From Thauera sp. UBA6194 (lineage in GTDB: Bacteria; Pseudomonadota; Gammaproteobacteria; Burkholderiales; Rhodocyclaceae): DNA of 30,058 bases. The first letter of the stretch is position 1, and the number at the start of each line of letters is the position of its first letter. Below, piece by piece: positions 16,089 through 24,518 of the stretch. The position numbers and the translations under genes are program-made. The notes beneath the pieces are model-generated. The model saw only the letters and a list, made by a program, of their open reading frames with translations, was not told the origin of the DNA and made no database searches. The stretch covers positions 1 to 30,058 of the forward strand of contig DITC01000029.1 in assembly GCA_002422685.1 (NCBI GenBank), written 5' to 3'.

Positions 16089-16460
16089 CGCGCCTTCCTG
16101 CTCCACTTCGCTCGATTACCCGCCCCGCCCGGATGGCGAGGGCGCATCGGCAGGCATTCTACTTTCCGGTGCCCCGGGGGTGGGCATGCGGGCGCATTCG
16201 GTCGAGCTCTGCGCGCTGAGCGGCGCCTTGGCGTCCAGCTGATGTGATGCATGGCACGTCGAACGCTTCTTCAACGCTCGCCAAGCGTCGTCGAGCCGTG
16301 CTCCGTGCGCCCTATCTGCGATAATCCAGGCAGATTTTTCAGCGTCGCATACGCGACTCGCATCGGCTGAAGCGATGCGGCAATCGGTTTCGTGGCCGCA
16401 TCAATTCTTGCTTGCGGGTTTTTGAACCAGACGATCCATGACCGAGAAGGGAATCGCCCG
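16089..16460. other. 372-bp intergenic stretch before the defence island
   Basis: No gene is recognised. It should carry the promoter of the helicase operon. GATAAT at 16320-16325 is a possible -10 box without a convincing -35. A 7-bp-arm hairpin, CGCATCG / CGATGCG (16359-16379, 7-nt loop), is next to a related CGCAT repeat at 16346-16350, and a T-run lies at 16335-16339. These could be an operator. AAGGGA at about 16447-16452 is the ribosome binding site of the helicase gene. Confidence 0.5.
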
Positions 16461-19400
16461 ATGAGATTCGTCTCCAACGCCGGCTCTGATCGAGTCCTGG
16501 ACCTGATCCGCCCCTGGATTCAGCGCGGGCACCAGATCGATATGGTGTCGCCCGCTTTCTCGTTGTTTGCCTACTCCGAGCTCCTCGGCGAGCTTACCCA
16601 GGTTTCTCGAGCCCGCTTCGTTTTGCCGCCGCAACCGGCATCTGCGCAGGGCGCTACGGACGACATGCTCGGCTTGCTCGGTTCCGCGGCTGATCGCCCC
16701 CACAGGAACAGGCTCCAGGCACCGTGGCTGTCGAGAAAATTGGCTGCCTGGCTGGAGCAGACCGCTGAAGTGCGCCACGCACAGGGCGCGGTTCCACAGG
16801 GCACGCTGGTCTTGCGCGACGGTGAAGGGAGGGCGCAGCAGGCGGTGATGGGGTCGTTCGCGTTCTCCACCGACGGGCTCGGGGTCACGCCGGGCAATCC
16901 ACTCAGTCTGATTCAGGCGTCGGAGAGCCATGCCGAGGCGCACATGCTCAGCCAGTGGTTCGACTCGCAATGGGCCGTGCTCCGGGATCAGCCGCAGGCC
17001 AAGGCCGAGCTGATCGAGAGGCTCAGGGGGCTCGGCAGCCACCGCGATGCATCGAGCGTGTACGCGCTGATGCTGCATCACCTGTTTGCCAACGGCGATG
17101 GGCTCGACGAGGAGCGCATCGTCAAGTCCGCGACCGGCATTCGCAACACCGTCGTCTGGAAGAAGCTCTACAAGTTCCAGCGCGACGGTGTGGTGGGTGC
17201 GATCGACAAGCTGGACCGCTTCGGTGGCTGCATCATCGCGGACAGCGTCGGCCTCGGTAAAACCTTCGAAGCGCTGGCCATCATCAAGTACCACGAGCTG
17301 CGAAACGACCGCGTGCTCGTGCTCTGCCCGAAACGTCTGCGCGACAACTGGACGCTCTACAAGGCCAACGACCGGCGCAACGTGCTGGCATCGGACCGCT
17401 TCAACTATGACGTTCTCAACCACACCGACCTGTCGCGCGACGGCGGTCACTCCGGCGACATCGATCTGTCCCATGTGAACTGGGGCAACTACGATCTGGT
17501 GGTGATCGACGAGTCGCACAACTTCCGCAACAAGAAATCGCCGCGCCAAGGCAACGAAACCCGCTACGACCGCCTGATGCGCAAGATCATCCGCGAGGGG
17601 GTCAAGACGCGCGTGCTCATGCTCTCGGCCACGCCGGTCAACAACCGCCTGGCCGACCTGCGCAACCAGATCGCCTTCGTCACCGAGGGCGACGACACGG
17701 CACTGTTCGAGCACGGCATTGCCAGCATCGACAGCACCACGCGTCGTGCGCAGAAGGCTTTCAACCGCTGGCTGGAGCTCCCGAACGAAGAGAAAACCCC
17801 CTCGCTCCTCATCGAGATGCTGGGTTTCGATTACTTTGCCTTGCTCGACCACCTCACCATCGCGCGCTCCCGGCGCCACATCGAGAAGTACTACGGCACC
17901 CACGAGACAGGACGATTCCCCGAGCGCCTGCCGCCCATCAACATCAAGGCCGACGTCGACCGTGCCGGCGCTTTCCGCTCCGTCCGCGACATCAACCTCG
18001 AGATCCGTCGCCTCAACCTGGCGGCCTATGCGCCCCTGCGCTATGTGCTGCCGCACAAGCAACAGGCCTACGACGCCAAATACAGCACCCAGATCCGCGG
18101 TGGCGAGAGCTTCTTCCGTCAGGTCGACCGCGAGGAAAGCCTGATCCACCTGCTGCGGGTCAACGTGCTCAAGCGCATGGAAAGCGCGGTGTCGTCGTTC
18201 GCGCTCACCGTTCAGCGCCAGTTGCACGACGTCGAGGCGACACTCGCCCAGATCGAGGCGCACAGCGACGAAATCGAAGAGCTCGACATCGCCGATGTGG
18301 ATATCGACGACCCGGCTTTCGAGGCGCTGCTCGTCGGCAGGAAGGTCAAGGTGTTGCTCAGCGACGTCGACTTGCTGCGCTGGAAGCAAGACCTCATCGA
18401 GGACCGTAACCGGCTGGCGACGCTGCATGCGCTGGCGGAGCAGGTGACCGCCGATCGTGACGACAAACTGATTCGCTTGCGGGATCAGATCGCAGCCAAG
18501 TGTGCGGCGCCAATCAACGACGGCAACCGTAAGCTCATCATCTTTACCGCCTTTGCCGACACGGCGAGCTACCTCTACGCGCAGATTGCGCCCTGGGCGA
18601 AGGCCGAACTTGGGCTGGACAGCGCACTGGTCACCGGCGCAGGGCGTAACCAGACTACCCTGCCTGGCCTGCGGCGCGACCTCACGAGCATTCTCACCGC
18701 CTTCTCGCCGCGCTCGAAGGAGCGCCCCGAAGAGCTGGCACACGAGGGCGAGCTCGACATCCTGATCGCCACCGACTGCATCAGTGAAGGCCAGAACCTG
18801 CAGGACTGCGACTGGCTGATCAATTACGACATCCACTGGAACCCGGTGCGCATCATCCAGCGCTTTGGCCGTATCGACCGCATCGGCTCCACCAACACGC
18901 GGATCCAGCTGGTGAACTTCTGGCCCAACATGGAGCTGGAGGAATACATCAACCTGGAGCAACGCGTCAGCGGACGCATGGTGCTGCTCGACATCTCCGC
19001 CACCGGCGAGGAAAACATCATCGAGCAGCAGTCGGGTAACCAGATGAACGATCTGGAGTACCGCCGCAAACAGTTGCTCAAGCTGCAGGAAACGGTGATC
19101 GACCTCGAAGATTTGTCGAGCGGCGTTGCCATCACCGACCTCACGCTCACCGACTTCCGCATAGACCTTGCCGAGTACGCCCGAGCTCACCCCGGACGGC
19201 TGGAGGCCATGCCGCTGGGCTGCTGCGCCATCACCACCAGCATCGATGCCGATATCGCCCCGGGCGTCATCTTCTGCCTGCGTGCCGAAGGCGCCGCGGC
19301 AGAGAAGACGATCGACCCAAGCTACCCCCTTGCGCCGCACTATCTCGTCCATGTGGGCGACGATTCGGTGGTGCTCCTGCCGTACACCCAGGCCAAACAG

Positions 19401-19691
19401 ATCCTCGACCGCCTCAAGCGCCTGAGTGTGGGGCGCGACCTGCCCGATGCGCTTGCCTGCGCACGATTCGAGCGCAGCACCCGCGGCGGCGAGGATATGC
19501 GCCACGCCCAACGCCAGCTGTCGGCTGCGGTCGCCTCCATCGTGGGCAAGTCCGAGGAGCGTGCGGTCGCGAGCCTGTTTTCGCCTGGCGGCACGCACGC
19601 CCTCAAGGGCGAGTTTGCGGGTGTCAGCGACTTCGAGGTGCTCGCCTACCTGGTCGTGCTGCCCGGCGCGGGCGAACGGAGTGGTGCATGA
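16461..19691 (+). CDS. PLD-like/SNF2-family DEAD/DEAH helicase, first gene of the defence island
   Basis: A 1076-residue superfamily 2 ATPase. The N-terminus (about 1-165) is phospholipase-D-like, ending in the family stretch GSFAFSTDGLG. The helicase core has Walker A at 262-268 (SVGLGKT), DESH at 350-353, motif III SATPVNNR, then a coiled-coil-rich insert (about 575-670), motif IV IIFTAFADTASYL, motif V ATDCISEGQNLQD and motif VI QRFGRIDRIG (800-809). This is the HepA/RapA-like architecture seen in phage-defence loci, where the helicase is thought to translocate on DNA. ATG 16461 is chosen over an upstream GTG frame because of the AAGGGA site. Its stop overlaps the next ATG by four bases (ATGA). 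The PLD part appears to lack the catalytic HxK pair. Confidence 0.9.
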   Translation: MRFVSNAGSDRVLDLIRPWIQRGHQIDMVSPAFSLFAYSELLGELTQVSRARFVLPPQPASAQGATDDMLGLLGSAADRPHRNRLQAPWLSRKLAAWLEQTAEVRHAQGAVPQGTLVLRDGEGRAQQAVMGSFAFSTDGLGVTPGNPLSLIQASESHAEAHMLSQWFDSQWAVLRDQPQAKAELIERLRGLGSHRDASSVYALMLHHLFANGDGLDEERIVKSATGIRNTVVWKKLYKFQRDGVVGAIDKLDRFGGCIIADSVGLGKTFEALAIIKYHELRNDRVLVLCPKRLRDNWTLYKANDRRNVLASDRFNYDVLNHTDLSRDGGHSGDIDLSHVNWGNYDLVVIDESHNFRNKKSPRQGNETRYDRLMRKIIREGVKTRVLMLSATPVNNRLADLRNQIAFVTEGDDTALFEHGIASIDSTTRRAQKAFNRWLELPNEEKTPSLLIEMLGFDYFALLDHLTIARSRRHIEKYYGTHETGRFPERLPPINIKADVDRAGAFRSVRDINLEIRRLNLAAYAPLRYVLPHKQQAYDAKYSTQIRGGESFFRQVDREESLIHLLRVNVLKRMESAVSSFALTVQRQLHDVEATLAQIEAHSDEIEELDIADVDIDDPAFEALLVGRKVKVLLSDVDLLRWKQDLIEDRNRLATLHALAEQVTADRDDKLIRLRDQIAAKCAAPINDGNRKLIIFTAFADTASYLYAQIAPWAKAELGLDSALVTGAGRNQTTLPGLRRDLTSILTAFSPRSKERPEELAHEGELDILIATDCISEGQNLQDCDWLINYDIHWNPVRIIQRFGRIDRIGSTNTRIQLVNFWPNMELEEYINLEQRVSGRMVLLDISATGEENIIEQQSGNQMNDLEYRRKQLLKLQETVIDLEDLSSGVAITDLTLTDFRIDLAEYARAHPGRLEAMPLGCCAITTSIDADIAPGVIFCLRAEGAAAEKTIDPSYPLAPHYLVHVGDDSVVLLPYTQAKQILDRLKRLSVGRDLPDALACARFERSTRGGEDMRHAQRQLSAAVASIVGKSEERAVASLFSPGGTHALKGEFAGVSDFEVLAYLVVLPGAGERSGA

Positions 19692-20506
19692 CCGGGAATC
19701 CGGCGCGTCTCACGTCCGGCCGACTCGTCGCCGCACTCGATCTGCCGGCCGACGCGCTGGTGCAACAGCGCATCCCGAAGAAGATGTTGGCCGATAATGG
19801 CGCCCCGACGCCGGCTGACCGCAGGCTGATCCAGGAGTACATCGAAGAGGCGACCTGGGTAGCCGCGCTCAAGCCGGCAAATGCTGGCGTGCCTGCATAC
19901 GAGGACCCGACGCGCACTTATCTGGAACTCGCCGTGCTTGCAGTCCAGCTTCGCAGCTCGAAACAGCCCAACGGGGCGAGCAGCAAGATCCAGCGCCTCG
20001 CCGAGCTACTGCATCGCGCGATTCCGTACCCGGCCCTGCTGGTCCTGGAGGACGAAGACCGGCTTCTGCTGTCGATGGCGCACATCCGCTGGGCGCAGAA
20101 GGAGTCGGACAAGATGGTGCTCGATGGTGAGCTGACCTTGGCGACGCTGCTGCCATTGGCCGACGAGAGTGGGCCAGCGAACGCCCTGGCTCAGCAGCAG
20201 TTCCTCGAAGCGCTGCCGCTGCACAGACAAGCTCGGACGAATCTGTACGCCCTGTACCAGAGCTGGATCGACACCCTGGGCGCCTGGGAAGCCGTCGCCG
20301 TGACCGGCCGCTTCGTCCCCAGCGCCTCGCCCGAACATGCCGCACAACGGCGTTCGGCCCTGCAGCGCTGCCGCGAGCTGGATGCCTCGCTCAGCCAGCT
20401 GCGCAGCAAGGCCGCCAGAGAAAAACAGATGGCCCGCCAGGTGGCGGCCAATCTCGAGATCAAGGCGCTGCTGGCAGAGCGCCAGCGTGTCGCCGCAAGC
20501 ATCTGA
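19688..20506 (+). CDS. DUF4391 domain protein
   Basis: A 272-residue cytoplasmic protein matching the DUF4391 pattern: VQQRIPKKMLADNGAPTPADR followed by LIQEYIEEATWVAALKP and, later, PYPALLVLEDEDRLLLSMAHIRWAQ. The last roughly 60 residues form a predicted coiled coil (CRELDASLSQLRSKAAREK onward). DUF4391 genes are found next to SNF2-type helicases and DNA methylases in restriction-like islands; their biochemical role is unknown and an adaptor role is my inference. The start overlaps the helicase stop as ATGA, indicating translational coupling and fixed stoichiometry. Confidence 0.82.
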   Translation: MTGNPARLTSGRLVAALDLPADALVQQRIPKKMLADNGAPTPADRRLIQEYIEEATWVAALKPANAGVPAYEDPTRTYLELAVLAVQLRSSKQPNGASSKIQRLAELLHRAIPYPALLVLEDEDRLLLSMAHIRWAQKESDKMVLDGELTLATLLPLADESGPANALAQQQFLEALPLHRQARTNLYALYQSWIDTLGAWEAVAVTGRFVPSASPEHAAQRRSALQRCRELDASLSQLRSKAAREKQMARQVAANLEIKALLAERQRVAASI

Positions 20507-20515
20507 AGGACGCCT

Positions 20516-20601
20516 GTGAAAGCAACCGAAGCCTTCGACCGCCAGATGGGTAACGCCGGAGAATGAGCGTGATCGAGCATCCGATACCGAGGTCAGCATG
20601 A
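20516..20601 (+). other. Chain of two mini-ORFs linking DUF4391 to the ATPase gene
   Basis: A GTG-started 16-codon frame (20516-20566), with AAGGA six bases upstream, overlaps by ATGA a 12-codon frame (20563-20601), which in turn overlaps the ATPase ATG by ATGA. The peptides begin VKATEAFDRQ and MSVIEHPIPR. They may be coupling leader peptides or scars of deleted genes; neither is recognised. Confidence 0.4.
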
Positions 20602-22469
20602 TCCGCAGCGCTGAAGACCTGCTGCAAGAGCTGTCGTCGCTCGACGAATCCCAGCGCATCGAGGCCAAGCGCGGCGCCCAGATCGACCGCTCGGTCATGG
20701 AGACCGTCTGCGCCTTTGCCAACGAACCCGGACTCGGGGGCGGCTATCTGCTCCTCGGGGTCGTTCGCGATCAGCAGGGTTTTTTCAGTAACGCCTACAG
20801 CGTCGTCGGCGTGGACAACCCCGACAAGCTGCAGTCGGACCTGGCCAGCCAATGTGCCAGCGTGTTCAATCGTCCCGTGCGTCCCCGCGTTGCCGTCGAA
20901 ACCTTGAATGGCAAGGCGGTGGTCGTCGCGTACGTGCCGGAGGCCGCGCCCACGGACAAGCCCGTCTTTCTCAGCAATCTTGGACTTCCACGCGGCGCCT
21001 ACCGACGCATCGGCCCCACGGATCAGGAGGGCACCGAGGATGATCTGATCGCGCTCTATGCCGGCCATCAGATCGATACCTACGACGGCACGGTGCTGGC
21101 CGACGTCGATCTTCAGGATCTGGACCCGACCGCCGTCGAGGACTATCGCCAGCTACGGCGTCAGATCAACCCCACTGCCGAAGAACTCGTCTGGAGCGAC
21201 AACGACCTCTTGCGTGCGCTCGGCTGCGTGCAACGTGTTGGTGAACAGCTCAAACCGACGGTTGCCGGTGTGCTGCTGTTCGGCACTTCGATGGCCCTGC
21301 GTCGCTGCTTTCCGATGATGCGGATCGACTACATCCGGGTGCCTGGCCGCCAATGGGTGGAGAACCCGGATCATCGCTTCGACACGCTGGAAATCCGCGC
21401 CCCGATGTTCACCGCCATCCGGCGGGCCACCAACACGGTGCGCGACGAGCTGCTGCAGTCCTTCACCTTGCCCGAAGGGGCGCTGGCCCGCGAAGACGAG
21501 CCCACGCTGCCCCTGCGTGTCATCCGCGAAGCCATCGTCAACGCCGTGATGCACCGCAGCTACCGCATCCACGGTGCCATCCAGATCATCCGCTACGCGA
21601 ATCGGCTGGAGATCCGCAATCCAGGCCATTCCATCAAGGCCGAGGAACAGCTCGGAGAGCCCGGGTCCGAGACGCGCAATCCGCGCATCGCCGCCGTGCT
21701 GCACGAGGTCAACATCGCCGAAACCAAGGGCAGCGGCATCCGCGCGATGCGCGAGCTGATGGTGGCCCACGACCTGCTGCCCCCCACCTTCGAGTCGTCG
21801 CGCCGCCCCGATCAGTTCGTCGCCACCTTTCTGTTCCACCACTTCCTCGGCGCCGACGATCTGGCCTGGCTGCGCAGGCTGACGCGGGAGGCGCTGTCCG
21901 ACGAAGAGGCGCGTGCCCTCGTTTTCGTGCGCGAGCTGGGTGCTATCGACAATGCCGCATATCGCACCATCAACCGCACCGACACGCTCAACGCTTCGGC
22001 CCACCTGCGTCGTCTGCGCGATCTGGATCTGCTGGAAATGAAGGGCAGCGGCAGTCGCACTTACTATGTATCCGGTCCTGCGTTTTTCGCCGGCCTATCG
22101 GTTGCAGAGGGAAATACCCCCCAGGCACCCACAAATACACACCAGCTGGTTGAAAATACACACCAGCACATGGCGGATTCACACCGGTCTGAACTGACGC
22201 CTCCGGACGCGCTGATGGCGCGAGTACGAGCTGCCGGCAGCAAACCGCGCCGGAATGTCTTGAGGGCCGTCATCCTCGACCTCTGTGCGTGGCAGCCATG
22301 CAGCGCCCGTGCTCTCGCCCACTGGTTGGGACGAAGCGACCACAAGCATTTGGTGAGAGAACACCTGACGCCCATGGTCCGTAGCCAGGATCTGGCCTAC
22401 ACCATCCCCGAAATGGAAAACCACCCCGAACAACGCTACACGGTGCCCACAGCACCCACGACGGATTGA
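20598..22469 (+). CDS. Schlafen AlbA_2 / GHKL (HATPase_c_4) ATPase, RecG-like annotation family
   Basis: A 623-residue protein. The N-terminal AlbA_2 (Schlafen) domain, about 1-140, has E22-x-K24 in RIEAKRG and the GGGYLLLGV core. About 290-410 is a HATPase_c_4 GHKL-type domain with N315 in REAIVNAVMHRSY and the G-rich ETKGSGIRAM. Winged-helix segments follow (about 425-490 and 555-600), separated by a low-complexity linker of four seven-residue repeats. Proteins of this kind are often labelled ATP-dependent DNA helicase RecG-related, but RecG helicase motifs are absent. In defence islands they probably act as nucleotide-dependent DNA-binding sensors or regulators, which is inference. The stop is 8 nt before the Mod ATG. 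Confidence 0.85.
   Translation: MIRSAEDLLQELSSLDESQRIEAKRGAQIDRSVMETVCAFANEPGLGGGYLLLGVVRDQQGFFSNAYSVVGVDNPDKLQSDLASQCASVFNRPVRPRVAVETLNGKAVVVAYVPEAAPTDKPVFLSNLGLPRGAYRRIGPTDQEGTEDDLIALYAGHQIDTYDGTVLADVDLQDLDPTAVEDYRQLRRQINPTAEELVWSDNDLLRALGCVQRVGEQLKPTVAGVLLFGTSMALRRCFPMMRIDYIRVPGRQWVENPDHRFDTLEIRAPMFTAIRRATNTVRDELLQSFTLPEGALAREDEPTLPLRVIREAIVNAVMHRSYRIHGAIQIIRYANRLEIRNPGHSIKAEEQLGEPGSETRNPRIAAVLHEVNIAETKGSGIRAMRELMVAHDLLPPTFESSRRPDQFVATFLFHHFLGADDLAWLRRLTREALSDEEARALVFVRELGAIDNAAYRTINRTDTLNASAHLRRLRDLDLLEMKGSGSRTYYVSGPAFFAGLSVAEGNTPQAPTNTHQLVENTHQHMADSHRSELTPPDALMARVRAAGSKPRRNVLRAVILDLCAWQPCSARALAHWLGRSDHKHLVREHLTPMVRSQDLAYTIPEMENHPEQRYTVPTAPTTD
22113..22196 (+). repeat. Four degenerate 21-bp tandem units inside the ATPase gene
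   Basis: Codons 506-533 read as four heptads beginning NTPQ, NTHQ, NTHQ and DSHR. The middle two share a 13-bp identical core, AAATACACACCAG, at 22133-22145 and 22154-22166. The units are AT-rich compared with the rest of the gene and encode a flexible linker between the ATPase and the last winged helix. Copy number may vary by slippage. Confidence 0.6.
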
Positions 22470-22477
22470 TAGTGGCC

Positions 22478-24382
22478 ATGACCCTGCAGAACATCGACGC
22501 CCAGTCGCCCGAGGCCAGGAGCGCCGACCTGATTGCCGACAACATCGCCCGGCTGCGGGCGTTGTTTCCCGAGCTCGTCACTGAAAGCGGCAAGGGTGTC
22601 GCGATCAACGTGGACGTGCTGAAGGCGCTGGTGGGCGACGCCGCGGTGACCGACGCCGACGAAAAGTACGGCCTCAACTGGCACGGCAAGCGCCGCGCCC
22701 GCCAGATCGCACTCACCCCCAGCACCGGCACCTTGCGGCCCTGCCCGGAGGAGAGTGTCGATTGGGACACCACGCAGAACCTGATGATCGAGGGCGACAA
22801 CCTCGAGGTGCTGAAGCTGCTGCAGAAGAGCTACGCCGGCAAGGTCAAGCTGATCTACATCGACCCGCCGTACAACACCGGCAAGGATTTCGTGTATCCG
22901 GACAGCTTTCAGGACAGCATCCGCAACTATCTGGCGCTGACCGGGCAGACCGAGGGCGGGGCCAAGGTCAGCAGCAACACCGATGCCAGTGGGCGGTTTC
23001 ACACCGACTGGCTGAACATGATCTATCCGCGGCTGAAATTGGCGCGCAATCTGCTCAAGGATGACGGCGTCGTCTTCGTCAGCATCGCGGATCACGAGAT
23101 TCACAACTTGCGTGCCGTGATGAACGAGGTGTTCGGCGAAGAGAACTTCATTGCGGCGATCATTTGGCAGAAGGTCTTCTCGCCCAAGAACTCAGCGCGA
23201 CACTTCTCGGAGGATCACGATTACATCGTGGTCTATGCGAAGAGCGCTGAGACGTGGACGCCTCGACTGCTTCCGCGCACTCAAGAAATGGAGGCACGCT
23301 ACGCGAACCCCGACAACGATCGGCGCGGTCCGTGGACATCCGGTGATTTGTCTGCCCGCAACTATTACGGTGAAGGCACATACGCAGTGACATGCCCCTC
23401 CGGTCGGGTGATCGATGGCCCGCCACCGGGAACTTACTGGCGTGTTTCAAAAGCGAAGTTCAATGAGCTTGATCGCGACGGGCGTATTTGGTGGGGGTCG
23501 GATGGCGGGAATATGCCTCGCCTGAAGCGGTTCCTCTCCGATGTTAAGGAAGGCCGAGTACCCCAGACGCTCTGGACCTATCAAGAAGTCGGCCACACTC
23601 AGGAGGCCAAGAAGGAATTGATAGCCGCGGTCGATTTCCCGAATTCGGACGTGGTTTTTGAAACCCCCAAGCCGACCCGCCTACTGCGCCGGATTCTTCA
23701 GGTCGCCACTACTCCGGATGGCGGGGACATCGTTGTCGACTTCTTTGCCGGAACGGGTAGCACGCTGGATGCTGTGTTCCAGCAGAACGCGGAGGAAAAA
23801 GGCAATCGACGTTGCATTCTGGTCCAGCTACCGGAGCCTCTGCCCGGTGCCGAAAGCGCCGGCTGGTCGTCGGTGGTCGACATCACCAAGGCCCGACTGC
23901 GCGGCGCAGCCAAGAATGTTCGCGAGAATGTGCCCGGGTACGAAGGCGACCTCGGCTTCCGCGTCTTCAAACTCGACACCTCCAACATCCGCGCCTGGAA
24001 CCCCAACGCCAACGACCTGAAAACCTCGCTCTTCGACCATCTGGAACACATCGAGCCGGGCCGCAGCGCCGACGACATCCTCTACGAGATCCTGCTCAAG
24101 CTCGGGCTGGACCTGTGCGTGCCGATCGCGCAGCAGACCATCGCCGGCAAGCAGGTGCATAGCGTGGGCGGTGGCGTGCTGATGGCGTGCCTGGCCGAAG
24201 ACATCAAGGCGACCGAGGCCGAAGCCCTTGCGCTGGGCATGGCCGCCTGGCGCGAGGCGCAAGGCACGGTGGGCGACACCACCGCGGTGTTCCGCGACAA
24301 CGCCTTCCAGAACGACGTCGCCAAGAGCAACCTCGCCGCGATCCTGGAGCAGCACGGCATCAAGCAGGTGCGGAGTTTGTGA
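22478..24382 (+). CDS. mod: Type III restriction-modification DNA methyltransferase (Mod), N6-adenine beta class
   Basis: A 634-residue Mod subunit. It transfers methyl from AdoMet to adenine in the recognition site and gives the type III complex its DNA specificity. Motif IV DPPYNTG is at 129-135 and the AdoMet motif I FAGTGST at 423-429, in the beta-class order IV-TRD-I. The region between, about 210-400, is the target recognition domain. The C-terminus (FRVFKLDTSNIRAWNP, ILYEILLKLGLDLCVPI, FRDNAFQNDVAKSN) is typical of type III Mods. Codon use in the TRD is less GC-biased than in the flanks. The start could be TTG 22466, GTG 22472 or ATG 22478; I chose ATG. Its Res partner lies 1.45 kb downstream, split off by the DUF1016 gene. 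Confidence 0.93.
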   Translation: MTLQNIDAQSPEARSADLIADNIARLRALFPELVTESGKGVAINVDVLKALVGDAAVTDADEKYGLNWHGKRRARQIALTPSTGTLRPCPEESVDWDTTQNLMIEGDNLEVLKLLQKSYAGKVKLIYIDPPYNTGKDFVYPDSFQDSIRNYLALTGQTEGGAKVSSNTDASGRFHTDWLNMIYPRLKLARNLLKDDGVVFVSIADHEIHNLRAVMNEVFGEENFIAAIIWQKVFSPKNSARHFSEDHDYIVVYAKSAETWTPRLLPRTQEMEARYANPDNDRRGPWTSGDLSARNYYGEGTYAVTCPSGRVIDGPPPGTYWRVSKAKFNELDRDGRIWWGSDGGNMPRLKRFLSDVKEGRVPQTLWTYQEVGHTQEAKKELIAAVDFPNSDVVFETPKPTRLLRRILQVATTPDGGDIVVDFFAGTGSTLDAVFQQNAEEKGNRRCILVQLPEPLPGAESAGWSSVVDITKARLRGAAKNVRENVPGYEGDLGFRVFKLDTSNIRAWNPNANDLKTSLFDHLEHIEPGRSADDILYEILLKLGLDLCVPIAQQTIAGKQVHSVGGGVLMACLAEDIKATEAEALALGMAAWREAQGTVGDTTAVFRDNAFQNDVAKSNLAAILEQHGIKQVRSL

Positions 24383-24450
24383 TGGCGCCTGCAGTGGTTA
24401 CGCCTCGATCGTCTGAAGCTGGATGCCGCAGCAGCGGAAAATGGGTCGTC

Positions 24451-24475
24451 ATTCGTCACTTGGCTCGTGACGAAT
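24451..24475. promoter_or_regulatory. 25-nt dyad in the leader of the DUF1016 gene
   Basis: ATTCGTCAC and its exact reverse complement GTGACGAAT flank a 7-nt centre. It lies 69 bases after the Mod stop and 43 bases before the TTG start of the nuclease gene. A dyad of the same size and geometry lies inside that gene at 24816-24840. It could be an operator or an RNA hairpin. Confidence 0.65.
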
Positions 24476-24518
24476 TCGCGCCTGCTGCCTCGAGTTCCTT
24501 TTCGTCAGGAGTGGGCCA

